Shown: positions 8,985 to 19,190, numbered from the stretch's first letter. The stretch: DNA of 64,000 nucleotides from Rhizobium albus (GCA_030160035.1 BSNO01000004.1:124001-188000), one strand, 5' to 3'. The notes: generated by a model not told the origin, from the letters alone. Translations and numbers: made by a program.

Positions 8985-11108
8985 CTAGAACAGGCGGAAG
9001 CGCGAAGACTGAGACTTGCTGCGCTCCTCGGAAGCCTCGCCTTCGCGAACCCCCGGGTCGTCGATGCGCTGGGTCAGAAAGCGCTCTTCCCGCTCCTTTT
9101 CCAACTTGGCAGCATCCGTCGTCTCGACCACACGAGGGCGCGGTGGCGCGGGTGGCCGTGACGTCGTCGGCTCAGCCGTTCCGTGGGTCGTGGCTGCGCT
9201 CTCAACGATGACGGGTCTCGACGTCGCCTGTGACGCCGATGCCGCTGTCTGTGCTTTGTCGGCGGGTGCAGAAGAATCAGACGAGGCCTCGCCACGCGAC
9301 GCAGACTTTGCCTCCGACAATTTCTCAGCCGGCTCTCCAATGGCGCGACCGGTCGGCTCGCTCACCACCGGCTTGCGGCGGAACCACGGGGTCGATGCCG
9401 ATGGCTTCTGATCGGCGGTTGGCGTTGGCGTTGATGCTTCGGCTACGGGCGCGGCGGCAACGATATCGTCACGCTTGTTTGGCGTGTCCTTGGTCGACTG
9501 CAGCGGGATGATCACGGCGCCACTGTCGGCCGGGTTCTTCTCAGGGGACGCGGGTTTAGGAGCGACGGCCTCGGACAACCCGCCCATCGCAGTTTCGTCG
9601 GCGACACGCTGCTCCGACGGCTTTGCGGCCTCCACCTTGCTGGGCGCGGGTGCAGGCGCCGCTTCGGCTGCGCCAGCCTCTGCGGGCTTCTGTTCTGCCG
9701 TCGCGCGTGATGGCTGAACGGGTGCACTCGGCTCTGACTGGGCAACCGGCGGAACGGTCTGCAGAGCGAGCTCGGCATCCTTCACCGAATATGTCTGAGC
9801 CTCGAGCTCAGGCCCCGACAGCTGCTCGACCGGAACCTTCCAGACGAATGCATCCAACTTGCCGGTAACTGGTGACAGCGGAGCCCACTGCTCGGAAACA
9901 TAGCCGTCTGCAGTCCAGGACGGATCTCGCGGAGCGCGCAGTGCCTGCGCCATCCAGTGGCGGACGCGGCCCTGATCGCCGGTGTCGGCTTCTTCGATAT
10001 CGGCAAGAAGGAGGTAAAGCCCCTCGCGCGGCGAGATACGCAGCGCAGCCTCTGCGCGCTGACGCGCCAGCGTATGGTCATGCGCATCGAGCGCCGCGCG
10101 TCCGACGAGCGTCAGCGATTCCAGATGATTGGGCTTCAACGCTTCGAGCTTGCGCGCCCGCTTCAGCCGATCCTGAACGGAATCACCGACGCGCGCACGC
10201 ACATAGGTCGCGCCGACTTCCGGATGCGGGCTGTGCTTCCAGGACTTTTCCAGGATGCGTGAGCCGCGCCGCAGATCGTTCTGACGGAAGAGTGCCTTGG
10301 CCGCGACGACAGCGGCAGGCACCAGTGTTGGCGCCAAACGCAACGCTTCCTGGGCATCCGAAGCCGCCCGCCGCGGATCGGATTCCAGCACACTCATGGC
10401 CCGGGCCGTCAGCAGGACCGCGCGCTTGCGGTCCGCTTCGCTCCGCTCGATCGTGCGTGCCTGCCGCTGCTTGTCGAGCAGACGGATGGCGTCGTCCCAC
10501 TGTCCGTCCTTGGTACGATATTCCAGCGCTGCCTGGCCGGCCCAGGAGAGCTGCGGGTCCTTCTCCACCGCACGCTCGGCGAATTGCTGAGCGGCTTCGG
10601 ATGCACCAAGACGTCGAGCCTCCAGATAAAGCCCACGCAGACCGAGCGCCCGGGTCTCGGGCTTTTCCGACATCGCTTCGAATTTCGCCCGCGCATCGTC
10701 ATGGCGACCTTCGATCATGTAGGTCTGCGCTTCGAGAACGTGGATCAACGGCTCCTTGTCGGCGTCGATCAGCGTGCGGGTACGGCGACTCATCTTCTTG
10801 GCGAGCGCGGCATCACCGGCGCCAGCTGCGATGAGACCGCGCGACAGGGCATTGTAGCCCTTGTCGCGACGACGGTTCTGCAAATAGCGGCTGACGCGAT
10901 GCGGCGAAGAAAACAGAGTACGCACGAGCCACAGCAGGAAGACGATTGCTGCCAGCGCCAGGAAGAAGCCGGTGATCCCGGCGATCAGCGACATTTCCAC
11001 GCGCTGGCCCTGCCAGATCAAGATCATCTCGCCTGGGCGATCCGCAAGCCAGGCGAAACACAGGCCAAGCGCCAAGATGACAGCGACGAAGAACAAGATG
11101 CGGATCAT
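8985..11108 (-). CDS. hemY: HemY N-terminal domain / TPR membrane protein
   Basis: 707 residues. Two membrane helices (about 3-20 and 41-63) carry the HemY_N domain, followed by TPR-type helical repeats to about residue 420. A long Ala/Pro/Ser/Thr-rich, probably disordered tail follows from about 450. HemY lies in the heme operons of proteobacteria and is anchored in the inner membrane, but its biochemical role in heme synthesis has not been shown. Last gene of the hemC-hemD-Mic60-like-hemY cluster. The disordered tail is longer than in enterobacterial HemY. Confidence 0.9.
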   Translation of the reverse strand: MIRILFFVAVILALGLCFAWLADRPGEMILIWQGQRVEMSLIAGITGFFLALAAIVFLLWLVRTLFSSPHRVSRYLQNRRRDKGYNALSRGLIAAGAGDAALAKKMSRRTRTLIDADKEPLIHVLEAQTYMIEGRHDDARAKFEAMSEKPETRALGLRGLYLEARRLGASEAAQQFAERAVEKDPQLSWAGQAALEYRTKDGQWDDAIRLLDKQRQARTIERSEADRKRAVLLTARAMSVLESDPRRAASDAQEALRLAPTLVPAAVVAAKALFRQNDLRRGSRILEKSWKHSPHPEVGATYVRARVGDSVQDRLKRARKLEALKPNHLESLTLVGRAALDAHDHTLARQRAEAALRISPREGLYLLLADIEEADTGDQGRVRHWMAQALRAPRDPSWTADGYVSEQWAPLSPVTGKLDAFVWKVPVEQLSGPELEAQTYSVKDAELALQTVPPVAQSEPSAPVQPSRATAEQKPAEAGAAEAAPAPAPSKVEAAKPSEQRVADETAMGGLSEAVAPKPASPEKNPADSGAVIIPLQSTKDTPNKRDDIVAAAPVAEASTPTPTADQKPSASTPWFRRKPVVSEPTGRAIGEPAEKLSEAKSASRGEASSDSSAPADKAQTAASASQATSRPVIVESAATTHGTAEPTTSRPPAPPRPRVVETTDAAKLEKEREERFLTQRIDDPGVREGEASEERSKSQSSRFRLF

Positions 11109-11141
11109 GGACGGCTCCCGACGTTTGTTTTTGGCACGCGC

Positions 11142-12437
11142 TTAGTTGGTTTCGGCAGAGATCGCTTCCGAAGCCGAGGTCAACGCGGCATCGGTGATCT
11201 GATCGGCTTCCGCACGACCGCGCAGTTGTTCGGCATAATCCTGCGAAACCGCCTTCGCGGCTTCTGGTAGTGCTTCCCATTCGGTCAGAGCCGCAGCGAG
11301 ATCACCCTCGCCGATGCGTGCTTCCATGCGCGCGATCCGTGCCACCGGCGTTCCACCTTCGACATTGCCGGTGGGACGAACGGTGACGACGGAAAGAGCG
11401 CTCGACATCAGGCGATCGAGAACGCCGGCATCCTGCGAGCCGACATTGATCGCGAGCAGCATTTCACGCGCCACGTCCGGAAATTGCTCAGCGAGCGCGG
11501 TGCGCGTCGGCAGACCCGTTTCCGCGAAAGGCCTCAGGCTCTCTGCCGCCTGATTGTCCGGCGCGATATTGGCAAAGGCGTCGAGTTCAGCGGAGAAGGC
11601 GCCGCCGCGGTCGATCGCGCTCTTCAGCGATGCCGCGGCAAATGCCAGCGCCGCGCGCTCTTCGGCAGACGTGTCGGCGACCTCGGCTTCGATCGCTTCA
11701 AGGCGGCTTGCGACCTCGCTTGCCAGGCTTTCCCGGGCTTCCTGCTCAGAAGCCAAGGCTGTCCGCAACTCATCGAGCGCAGCGGCATTGGCTGCCGCGG
11801 CGTCGTTGGAGGTGTTTTCGGTGGCAGCAGTCTCGATAGCGGCGATCCGCTCGCCCAGCGCGGTGAGTTCATCGCGCAGCGCGGTGTCGTCGACCGGCTC
11901 GCCGGTGCCTGCAGCTTCCGTCAAGGCGGCAACGCCATCACGCAATTCCGCAATCTGTGCCTCAAGCGAAGCGACGGTCTCCGCCTGACCGGTGTCGGCG
12001 CCATCACTCGGCGACAGCAGCTGATAGGCGCCGAGGCCGGCTAGCACTACGAGACCACCGACGACGGCCGCGATACCGTGACCCATCGCCCCGCCACCCG
12101 ACTTGCGCTCTGCAGCCGCGGCTGGAGCCGTCGAAGCACTCGATCGCGTCGTTGTCGATGCGTGTGATGAAGTGGACGACGCAGGCTTGGTCGATGCAGC
12201 AGCGCCCGACGCCGCAGCCATCGTGGCAGCTGCAGAAGAGGAGCCCGTTGAAGCCGGAATTGCCGAGCGCGCGGTCGTCCCCGATTGCGACCGCTTGAGA
12301 TCGACTGCCTTGACGTGTTCGGCCGAGCGCAGAGTTGCGGTCGGGGCGGTCGCTTGCGCGACTGCCGGTGACGTGTCGGCACCGGCAACTCGGTCGGCAG
12401 ATTTGGCAGAACGGCGGCGCTGCACGGGCTTGGCCAT
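11142..12437 (-). CDS. Mic60/mitofilin-like inner-membrane protein (COG4223)
   Basis: 431 residues from the ATG at 12437, preceded by an AGGAT ribosome-binding site. A low-complexity Ala/Ser/Thr N-terminus of about 115 residues leads to one membrane helix (about 119-140). A predicted coiled coil (about 155-255) and a C-terminal helical domain follow. Alphaproteobacterial proteins with this layout between hemD and hemY are homologues of mitochondrial Mic60, which shapes cristae and contact sites. Membrane-shaping here is inferred from that homology and from position. Confidence 0.82.
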   Translation of the reverse strand: MAKPVQRRRSAKSADRVAGADTSPAVAQATAPTATLRSAEHVKAVDLKRSQSGTTARSAIPASTGSSSAAATMAAASGAAASTKPASSTSSHASTTTRSSASTAPAAAAERKSGGGAMGHGIAAVVGGLVVLAGLGAYQLLSPSDGADTGQAETVASLEAQIAELRDGVAALTEAAGTGEPVDDTALRDELTALGERIAAIETAATENTSNDAAAANAAALDELRTALASEQEARESLASEVASRLEAIEAEVADTSAEERAALAFAAASLKSAIDRGGAFSAELDAFANIAPDNQAAESLRPFAETGLPTRTALAEQFPDVAREMLLAINVGSQDAGVLDRLMSSALSVVTVRPTGNVEGGTPVARIARMEARIGEGDLAAALTEWEALPEAAKAVSQDYAEQLRGRAEADQITDAALTSASEAISAETN

Positions 12438-12516
12438 GGGCAATCCTCATCGGTCACTAAAATAAGGGGCCGATCATAGAACGGACAAGGGGGAGACTGA
12501 AATGCATAAACGGCAT

Positions 12517-13215
12517 TTATCTGCGTTGGTTCCGAACGAGACCCAGCGCAGCGACCATTCCATCTTCGTTCGGAGCCGCGGCCACCACGCATGTCTTGCG
12601 CCAATATTCCGGTAATGCAGCCGCGACGTTTTCGCTCATGCACACCGCAATGATCGCGGTCTTATGATGCACGTTTTTGGCAAGCGCACGCGCTGCTCCC
12701 GCCGAATAAAGCATGACCGCCGGATTGCCTGCGAATGCAGCGGAGATCGCGTCGGCGCCATGGTCGATCGGAACGACGTCGTAGACTTCCACGACATCGA
12801 TCACACGACCCGCCTCTTTCAGAATATCCTCGAAACCAGCGGTGCGTTCCCGGCCGGCCAGATAGAGAAGCTTGAGGTCAGCCGCTTCCGCTTCGATGAT
12901 CGCATGCGCAAGCCCCTGGCCTTCGCCCGGTCCTTGTCGCACATCCAAGAACCCGGCCTTTCGAGCCCGCTTTGCCGTGGCCGGCCCGACGGTCCAGATG
13001 CGCAGGGAACGGTCGAGGGCCTCGCTCGCAGCATCGAGTGCCGCGGCGCTGGTTGCCACATAGAAGTCGGATTGCATTCCCAGCGCGGCCTTCACGCCAT
13101 CGACGAGCGTGACAGCACGCGTCAGCGGCAATGCGACCGCATCGTAACCCTCCGCGTCGAGCCGCGTCATTGTGCGTGACAGTCCGGGCTCAGGACGGGT
13201 GACGATGACGCGCAA
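12517..13215 (-). CDS. hemD: Uroporphyrinogen-III synthase
   Basis: 232 residues from a TTG at 13215, giving the typical start RVIVTRPEPGLSRT. An ATG extension to 13344 would run deep into hemC and adds no family sequence. HemD closes and inverts ring D of hydroxymethylbilane to give uroporphyrinogen III. The family diverges strongly, so identification rests on the N-terminal TRPEPG motif, length and its place 4 bp after hemC. Confidence 0.88.
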   Translation of the reverse strand: MRVIVTRPEPGLSRTMTRLDAEGYDAVALPLTRAVTLVDGVKAALGMQSDFYVATSAAALDAASEALDRSLRIWTVGPATAKRARKAGFLDVRQGPGEGQGLAHAIIEAEAADLKLLYLAGRERTAGFEDILKEAGRVIDVVEVYDVVPIDHGADAISAAFAGNPAVMLYSAGAARALAKNVHHKTAIIAVCMSENVAAALPEYWRKTCVVAAAPNEDGMVAALGLVRNQRR

Positions 13216-13219
13216 GGCT

Positions 13220-14149
13220 TCAGGTCCAGTCGGCGAAGAAATCCGCTCCGGCGCGCTCGCGCACGGTGCGCCCGGCTTCCGTACCCAACTCCACCGCATT
13301 GACAGGATCGCCTTCGGCGCCGATTTCGTGTGCCTCGCTTCCATCGGGCTTCAGGATCATGCCTGAAAACGTCAACGTTCCATCGACGAGCTGCGCCAGC
13401 CCGGCAATCGGCGTGCGGCAGGAACCGTCGAGTTCCTGGAGGAAGGCCCGCTCGCAGAGAAGTGCTGCATGCGTCGCCGCGTGGTTGACCGGCTCCACCA
13501 GCTGCGCGACTTCGCCGTCGCCGATCCGGCTTTCAACGCAGATCGCGCCCTGGCCCGGCGCAGGCGGAAAGCTTTCTACATCAAGAAGATGCGTGACGAC
13601 CTCCTCCATGCCGAGCCGCTTGAGACCGGCGAATGCGAGCAACGTCGCATCCACCTGCCCTTCGGCCAATTTGCGCAACCGGGTCTCCACGAGACCACGA
13701 TAGGTGATCACGTTGAGGTCGGGCCGCAGCCGGCGGATGAGTGCCTGGCGCCTGAGCGACGACGATCCGACGATCGCGCCTTCCGGCAACGCCTCGATAG
13801 AAGGTGCCGTTCGGCCGATCACGGCGTCGCGCACATCCTCGCGCTCAAGAAACGCCGAGAGATAAAGCCCATCCGGCAGCTTCGTCGCCATGTCTTTGGA
13901 GGAGTGCACGGCGAGATCGAGCCTGCCGTCGGAGAGCTGCTCTTCGAGCTCCAGCGTGAAGAGGCCCTTGCCGCCGATTTCCGACAGCGGTCGATCGGTG
14001 ATGCGGTCGCCCTTCGTCGACAGAACGACGATCTCGAAACAGTCTTCGTCAAGCCCATGTGCCGCCATCAGGCGACCCTTGAGTTCATGGGCCTGTTTGA
14101 GTGCGAGCGGGCCGCCACGCGTACCGATGCGGTATTGTCTCTTTCGCAT
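13220..14149 (-). CDS. hemC: Hydroxymethylbilane synthase (porphobilinogen deaminase)
   Basis: 309 residues, standard length. Conserved elements include [13 protein letters not shown] at the N-terminus, LAVHSSKDM with the catalytic-region Lys/Asp, and the dipyrromethane-cofactor cysteine in [10 protein letters not shown] near residue 241. It polymerises four porphobilinogens for heme and related tetrapyrroles. First gene of the minus-strand heme cluster and divergent from tsaD with about 100 bp between the starts. Confidence 0.97.
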   Translation of the reverse strand: MRKRQYRIGTRGGPLALKQAHELKGRLMAAHGLDEDCFEIVVLSTKGDRITDRPLSEIGGKGLFTLELEEQLSDGRLDLAVHSSKDMATKLPDGLYLSAFLEREDVRDAVIGRTAPSIEALPEGAIVGSSSLRRQALIRRLRPDLNVITYRGLVETRLRKLAEGQVDATLLAFAGLKRLGMEEVVTHLLDVESFPPAPGQGAICVESRIGDGEVAQLVEPVNHAATHAALLCERAFLQELDGSCRTPIAGLAQLVDGTLTFSGMILKPDGSEAHEIGAEGDPVNAVELGTEAGRTVRERAGADFFADWT

Positions 14150-14252
14150 GCCTCTCCGTCCATGTTACCGCACGACAGGTAAACGGGATTGCGAGCCCCT
14201 GCAATCGCCAGGCCCCCCGCAATCGTCAGGTCACGGTCGACGAAGCCCCACC

Positions 14253-15347
14253 ATGCCAAATTCCATACTTGTCCTCGGCATCGAAACGAGCTGCGACGAA
14301 ACTGCGGCCTCACTCGTGCGCCGCAATCCTGACGGGTCGGGCAACATCCTCTCGAACGTCGTCCTGAGCCAGCTCGACGAGCACGCGCCTTTCGGCGGAG
14401 TCGTACCGGAAATCGCGGCACGCGCCCATGTCGAGGCACTGGACGGCATAATTTCGCAAGCGCTTGCCCGCGCCGAGACGACGCTCGATGACGTCGACGC
14501 AATCGCAGCCACCAGCGGTCCGGGTCTGATCGGCGGATTGATCGTTGGGCTGATGACCGGCAAGGCGATCGCCGCGGCAACAGGCAAGCCGCTCTATGCC
14601 GTCAATCATCTCGAAGGCCACGCGCTCACGGCGCGCCTCACCGACGGGATCCGGGACCCTTACCTGCTGCTGCTCGTTTCCGGCGGGCACACGCAGCTTC
14701 TCGTCGTTGCCGGGGTCGGGGACTACCGCCGGCTGGCGACCACGATCGACGATGCGCTCGGCGAAGCCTTCGACAAGACGGCGAAACTCCTTGGCCTGCC
14801 CTATCCCGGCGGGCCGGAAGTGGAACGGCGCGCAGCAAGCGGCGATCCCCTCCGTTTCGATCTGCCCCGGCCGATGCACGGCGAAGAGCGCCTCGATTTC
14901 TCCTTTTCCGGCCTGAAGACCGCCGTGCGCCAGCAGGCCGCCAAACATGCTCCGCTTTCGGAAGAAGACGTCGCCGATCTTTGCGCCTCGTTTCAAAAGG
15001 CCGTGACGGACACGCTGGAGGAACGCCTTTCGCGCGGCCTCACCCGGTTCCGTGCGGATTTCCCCGAGATCGATACACCCGCGCTGGTGGTTGCCGGTGG
15101 CGTTGCGGCGAACCGCGCCATCCGAACCGCGCTCGCTTCGCTGACCAATCGCCATGGATTTCGCCTGATCGCGGCGCCGATCGAGCTTTGCACCGACAAT
15201 GCGGCAATGATTGCCTGGGCCGGCGCCGAGCGGATGGCGCTGGGCTTGCTGGCAGATACGGCCGACGTCGCACCGCGTTCGCGCTGGCCGCTCGATGAGA
15301 GTGCCGAAGTCCGCATCGGCTCCGGTCGCCGCGGGGCAAAGGCGTGA
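14253..15347 (+). CDS. tsaD: tRNA N6-adenosine threonylcarbamoyltransferase
   Basis: 364 residues from [11 protein letters not shown]. The Kae1/Qri7 signature is clear: GIETSCDET at the N-terminus and the metal-binding HLEGH around residues 118-122. TsaD moves the threonylcarbamoyl group to A37 of ANN-decoding tRNAs. A longer in-frame extension upstream overlaps hemC and is rejected. Its GTGA overlaps gpsA, indicating coupling. Confidence 0.97.
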   Translation: MPNSILVLGIETSCDETAASLVRRNPDGSGNILSNVVLSQLDEHAPFGGVVPEIAARAHVEALDGIISQALARAETTLDDVDAIAATSGPGLIGGLIVGLMTGKAIAAATGKPLYAVNHLEGHALTARLTDGIRDPYLLLLVSGGHTQLLVVAGVGDYRRLATTIDDALGEAFDKTAKLLGLPYPGGPEVERRAASGDPLRFDLPRPMHGEERLDFSFSGLKTAVRQQAAKHAPLSEEDVADLCASFQKAVTDTLEERLSRGLTRFRADFPEIDTPALVVAGGVAANRAIRTALASLTNRHGFRLIAAPIELCTDNAAMIAWAGAERMALGLLADTADVAPRSRWPLDESAEVRIGSGRRGAKA

Positions 15348-16369
15348 GCGCGCCGGATCTCGCCATCGTCGGTGCCGGCGCTTTCGGAACGGCGCTCGCC
15401 TGCACGCTGGCGCGCAGCCGCTTCGAACCCCTCGTGCTGTATGCGCGCAATGCCGCGCAGGTCACGGACATGCGCGACACGCGAGTGAACGCCCGATTTC
15501 TGCCGGGCGTAATCCTTTCGGAGCGCATCGAGTTGCGCAATGACCTCACCGCACTCGGCCACGCCAGCCGCATCCTCGTTGCGGTGCCGGCCCAGGCGCA
15601 GGGCGAGATGATCCGAACCCTGCGCCCGCATGTCGGGTCGGAGTGCGAGCTCGTCATCTGCGCCAAGGGCATCGAGCGCGCATCGCATCGTTTCCTTTCA
15701 GAAGTGGCTGCCGAAGCTGCGCCTGGTCTGCCGATCTCGGTTCTCTCCGGCCCAGGCTTTGCGGCCGACATGGCAAATGGCCTGCCAACGGCCATGACTT
15801 TGGCTTCCAGCGATCGCGCAAGGGCAGAGGCGACGGCCGCCGCGCTTTCCGGCGACACTTTCAGGCTCTATGCGAGCGGCGATGTCGCCGGCGTCGAGAT
15901 CGGCGGCGCGCTGAAGAACGTGCTTGCCATTGCAGCCGGCATTGTCGATGGCGCCGCACTCGGCCAGTCCGCCCGCGCCGCGCTGATTGCGCGTGGCCTT
16001 GCTGAAATGACGCGGTTCGCTGCGGCCTTCGGCGGAAAGGCGGAAACGATCGCGGGTCTGTCCGGCCTCGGTGACCTGGTGCTGACCGCCACCAGCGACC
16101 AGTCGCGCAATTTTCGCTTCGGGCGCGCCATCGGCCAAGGGGTGCCTCCCAAGGAGCTCTCGAAACCAGGCCAGCCCCTCACCGAGGGCGCATTCACGGC
16201 CGCAGTCGCCTGCGATCTCGCGCGCCGGGCCGGCATAGAACTGCCGATTGCAACGGCGGTGTCTGACGTGATCGAGGGACGGTTGACCGTCGGACAGGCA
16301 ATGGAAGACTTGATGCGTCGCCCGCTTCGCAACGAGGACGCGACCTTCGACCAAGGCCCCAAGACTTGA
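15344..16369 (+). CDS. gpsA: Glycerol-3-phosphate dehydrogenase [NAD(P)+]
   Basis: 341 residues beginning with GTG inside the tsaD stop (GTGA). The dinucleotide-binding motif is [11 protein letters not shown], and the conserved catalytic lysine region reads [13 protein letters not shown]. GpsA reduces dihydroxyacetone phosphate to sn-glycerol-3-phosphate for phospholipid synthesis. The tsaD-gpsA-YCII-EVE order is typical of Hyphomicrobiales. Confidence 0.96.
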   Translation: MSAPDLAIVGAGAFGTALACTLARSRFEPLVLYARNAAQVTDMRDTRVNARFLPGVILSERIELRNDLTALGHASRILVAVPAQAQGEMIRTLRPHVGSECELVICAKGIERASHRFLSEVAAEAAPGLPISVLSGPGFAADMANGLPTAMTLASSDRARAEATAAALSGDTFRLYASGDVAGVEIGGALKNVLAIAAGIVDGAALGQSARAALIARGLAEMTRFAAAFGGKAETIAGLSGLGDLVLTATSDQSRNFRFGRAIGQGVPPKELSKPGQPLTEGAFTAAVACDLARRAGIELPIATAVSDVIEGRLTVGQAMEDLMRRPLRNEDATFDQGPKT

Positions 16370-16437
16370 CGGATCGATCGCCTCGGGCGAATGAGCCCGA
16401 CACTCAAGCCCGATCGTCAACGAACGCGAGTATGCCG

Positions 16438-16734
16438 ATGTATTTCGCCGCCATCTGCCGGGACAAGCCCGGTGCCTTGCAATTGCGGCTGGATACGCGT
16501 CCCGCCCATGTCGAGCATCTCAACGCATTGAACGCGAGCGGCGTTCTGAAAATCGCTGGACCGCTGCTCGGCGAAGACGGCAAGCCGTTCGGCAGCTTGT
16601 TGATTTTCGAATGCGCCGACCTTGCCGAAGCCGAAGCCGTTGCCGCCGCAGACCCTTATGCCAAGGCCGGCCTGTTCGAGACCGTCGAGATTTCGCCCTG
16701 GAACTGGACGTTCAATCCGCCGGAGGCGCGCTGA
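16438..16734 (+). CDS. YCII-domain protein
   Basis: 98 residues if started at MYFAAICRDK (16438); an ATG at 16432 and an overlapping TTG at 16366 are alternatives. The YCII fold is recognised by the start F-A-x-x-C-x-D-K-P-G, R-P-x-H-x-x-x-L and the closing ADPYAKAGLFE. The domain is a dimeric ferredoxin-like fold that can dehalogenate or dehydrate in some systems. No substrate is known here. It lies between gpsA and an EVE protein with 2 bp to the latter. Confidence 0.85.
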   Translation: MYFAAICRDKPGALQLRLDTRPAHVEHLNALNASGVLKIAGPLLGEDGKPFGSLLIFECADLAEAEAVAAADPYAKAGLFETVEISPWNWTFNPPEAR

Positions 16735-16736
16735 TC

Positions 16737-17165
16737 GTGGCATATTGGCTGTTCAAGTCCGAGCCGTTCAAATGGTCGTGGGAGATGCAGAAGGCCCGCG
16801 GCGACAAGGGCGAGCAATGGGATGGCATCCGCAACTACCAGGCCCGCAACAACATGCGCGCCATGAAGGTCGGCGACAAAGGCTTCTTCTATCATTCGAA
16901 CGAAGGTCTCGAAGTCGTCGGCATCGTCGAGGTTTGCAGCGAAATCCATCCGGATACGACGATCGACGATCCTCGCTGGGAATGCGTCGATATCCGCGCT
17001 GTGTGCGACATGCCGAAGCCGGTGACGCTGAAGGACGTGAAGGCCAATCCGAAGCTCGCCGAGATGTCGCTCGTCACGTCGATGCGCCTTTCGGTGCAGC
17101 CGGTGACGGACGAAGAATATCTGGAAGTCTGCCGCATGGGCGGGCTCGACAAGCCGCCGCGCTGA
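16737..17165 (+). CDS. EVE domain protein
   Basis: 142 residues from a GTG that directly follows the YCII stop. The sequence opens AYWLFKSEPFKWSW and contains WDGIRNYQARNNM and GDKGFFYHSNE, which are EVE/PUA-like hallmarks. EVE domains bind modified bases in DNA or RNA, including methylated cytosine and N6-methyladenine in restriction contexts; these housekeeping bacterial versions are thought to act on modified tRNA. The ligand cannot be read from the sequence. Confidence 0.92.
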   Translation: MAYWLFKSEPFKWSWEMQKARGDKGEQWDGIRNYQARNNMRAMKVGDKGFFYHSNEGLEVVGIVEVCSEIHPDTTIDDPRWECVDIRAVCDMPKPVTLKDVKANPKLAEMSLVTSMRLSVQPVTDEEYLEVCRMGGLDKPPR

Positions 17166-17837
17166 ATGGAAGGCGCGGCCGATCCCGACCTGATCGCCGA
17201 GCGCTTCATCCGCGAAAACACCAGTGTGACCTGCCCGCCCCATGTGCCGGAGATCGCGCTGCATCTGGCCACGGAAGCCCACGACCTCTGGCTGAAGACC
17301 GAGGAAGAGCTCGGCGCCATCGGCCTGCCGCCGCCCTTTTGGGCGTTCGCCTGGGCCGGTGGCCAGGGACTTGCGCGCTACGTCCTCGATCATCCGGACT
17401 GCGTGGCCGGCAAGAGCGTGCTGGATTTCGCGACCGGTTCGGGCATCGTCGCGATCGCGGCGCTGAAGGCCGGCGCGAGAGAGGTCTTTGCGGTCGATGC
17501 GGACCGTTGGGCGCTCAGCGCCTGCAAGCTCAACGCCACACTGAACCACGTGACCATGACCACCACGTCGCGTGATCTAGTCGGGATGGACGAGGGGTGG
17601 GACGTCGTGCTCGCCGGCGACGTCTTCTACGATCGGGCGATGACCCAGGCGATCCTGCCCTGGTTCGAGGCTCTCGCAGCGCGCGGCGCCACCGTTCTCG
17701 TCGGCGATCCCGGCCGCAGCTACAAGCCCGCCGATCATCTCGAGACACTGGCCACCTATGAGGTGCCGGTGCTGACGGCGCTCGAGGATTCCGAAGTCAA
17801 ACGCACCAGCGTCTACCGCTTCCGCGCGGCGCCGTGA
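17166..17837 (+). CDS. Class I SAM methyltransferase, ETF-beta lysine methyltransferase-like
   Basis: 223 residues; the ATG follows the EVE stop without a gap. The PPPFWAFAWAGGQGLARY segment and SAM motif DFATGSGIVAIAAL match the family that includes the bacterial homologue of human ETFBKMT (METTL20), which trimethylates the electron-transfer-flavoprotein beta subunit. Agrobacterium has such an enzyme. ETF subunits are not in this window, so the substrate is inferred from family. Confidence 0.82.
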   Translation: MEGAADPDLIAERFIRENTSVTCPPHVPEIALHLATEAHDLWLKTEEELGAIGLPPPFWAFAWAGGQGLARYVLDHPDCVAGKSVLDFATGSGIVAIAALKAGAREVFAVDADRWALSACKLNATLNHVTMTTTSRDLVGMDEGWDVVLAGDVFYDRAMTQAILPWFEALAARGATVLVGDPGRSYKPADHLETLATYEVPVLTALEDSEVKRTSVYRFRAAP

Positions 17838-17841
17838 TATC

Positions 17842-18384
17842 TCAACCGGTGACCACGACGCGCGTGGCAGTGGTCACCGATCGCAGCAACAGCAGCATGT
17901 CGCGACGCGCCAGCGCGATGCAGCCTTCCGTCGGCAGGTGGCCTGGGCGAGAGAGATGCATGAAAATGGCGCTGCCACGGCCTGCCTGGCGGCTGACGAT
18001 GTTCCAGTCGAGCACGAGGACGATGTCGTAAAGGTCGTCCGTCCGCCGCATCGTTTCAGCGCTTGCCGGGAATGGCAGCCTTACCGGTCGATTGTAGGCC
18101 GCATGCCAGGGCGCATCGCACCAGCCGGCGTCGTGGCGAATGGGCTGCATGGGCAGCGCGGTTTCGGGACGCGGCCCCTTGTCGGTGCGCCAATAGCCAT
18201 GCAGCATTGCCATTTCGGCGCGCGGCGTGGCGCCATCGCCTTCGCGCTTCAAGGCCGAGATGCCGCCCTTGCCGAGCGCAACATGGAAGACGACGCTGCC
18301 GCCTCCGACCGATAGAAGACCGCGACTGTGCGCACCCGGCTTGCGACGCACGGTGACGATGGATGGCGATAACGGACCTATCAA
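17842..18384 (-). CDS. L,D-transpeptidase (YkuD-like) family protein
   Basis: About 180 residues. The catalytic block is seen as IFMHLSRP and PTEGCIALARRDM, with the nucleophile Cys near residue 156. Such enzymes form 3-3 peptidoglycan crosslinks or attach proteins to the wall. No signal peptide is obvious in the first 30 residues, so either the start is wrong or the protein is exported in another way. The first codon is TTG at 18384; a GTG at 18351 is an alternative. It is convergent with the methyltransferase and divergent from the response regulator. Confidence 0.82.
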   Translation of the reverse strand: MIGPLSPSIVTVRRKPGAHSRGLLSVGGGSVVFHVALGKGGISALKREGDGATPRAEMAMLHGYWRTDKGPRPETALPMQPIRHDAGWCDAPWHAAYNRPVRLPFPASAETMRRTDDLYDIVLVLDWNIVSRQAGRGSAIFMHLSRPGHLPTEGCIALARRDMLLLLRSVTTATRVVVTG

Positions 18385-18506
18385 TTTGCAGTGTCTCGGC
18401 GGTCTGGAGGATCGGCGATCACATTTACCACTTTGAAGGCGAAGGCAAAGCGCCTAAACATTCGGCGTTGCGCACTGATGCGCAAACCGAGCACAGGAGC
18501 TGCCCC

Positions 18507-19190
18507 ATGACCTCACGCACCATCCTGATCGTCGACGATGATACGGATTTGCGCGAGACCTTGAAGGAGCAGCTTGCGCTCTGCGAGGAATTTGAACTCC
18601 TGGAAGAGCCGACTGCCACCAAGGGCGTCAATACGGCGCGCAACGCGTCCGTCGACCTGCTCATTATGGATGTTGGCCTCCCGGACATGGATGGCCGCGA
18701 AGCGGTCAAACTGTTGCGGAAGGGTGGCTTCAAGTCCCCCATCATCATGCTCACGGGTCACGATACCGATTCCGACACCATTCTCGGTCTGGAATCCGGT
18801 GCGAACGACTATGTCGTCAAACCTTTCCGTTTCGCGGTTCTTCTTGCTCGCATCCGCGCGCAGTTGCGTCAGCATGAACAGAGTGAAGACGCGACGTTCA
18901 CTGTCGGGCCCTATACGTTCAAGCCGAGCCAGAAGCTCCTTACCGACGAGAACGGCGGCAAGATCCGCCTGACGGAAAAGGAATCGGCCATCATCCGCTA
19001 CCTCTACCGTGCGGATCAGAAGGTGGTGACGCGCGATGTGCTGCTGGAGGAAGTCTGGGGCTACAATTCCGGCGTGACGACGCACACGCTCGAAACCCAC
19101 GTGTACCGCCTGCGGCAGAAGATCGAGCGCGATCCATCCAACGCCGAAATCCTGGTGACGGAGAGCGGCGGATACAAGATCGTCCCGTGA
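18507..19190 (+). CDS. OmpR-family response regulator, CenR-like
   Basis: 227 residues from MTSRTILIVD, after an AGGAG ribosome-binding site. Receiver: acidic pocket at D10-D12, phosphoacceptor D55 in MDVGLPD, and conserved Lys in VVKPF. The C-terminal winged helix ends TESGGYKIVP. The sequence resembles CenR, an essential envelope regulator of alphaproteobacteria. No histidine kinase is adjacent, so its partner is coded elsewhere. The assignment to CenR is by recalled similarity and should be tested. Confidence 0.9.
   Translation: MTSRTILIVDDDTDLRETLKEQLALCEEFELLEEPTATKGVNTARNASVDLLIMDVGLPDMDGREAVKLLRKGGFKSPIIMLTGHDTDSDTILGLESGANDYVVKPFRFAVLLARIRAQLRQHEQSEDATFTVGPYTFKPSQKLLTDENGGKIRLTEKESAIIRYLYRADQKVVTRDVLLEEVWGYNSGVTTHTLETHVYRLRQKIERDPSNAEILVTESGGYKIVP

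Noticed and set aside
17842-18384. Thr instead of Ser near the L,D-transpeptidase cysteine as a broken active site
   Set aside because: PTEGC is normal in this branch of the family, so it is not evidence of inactivation.
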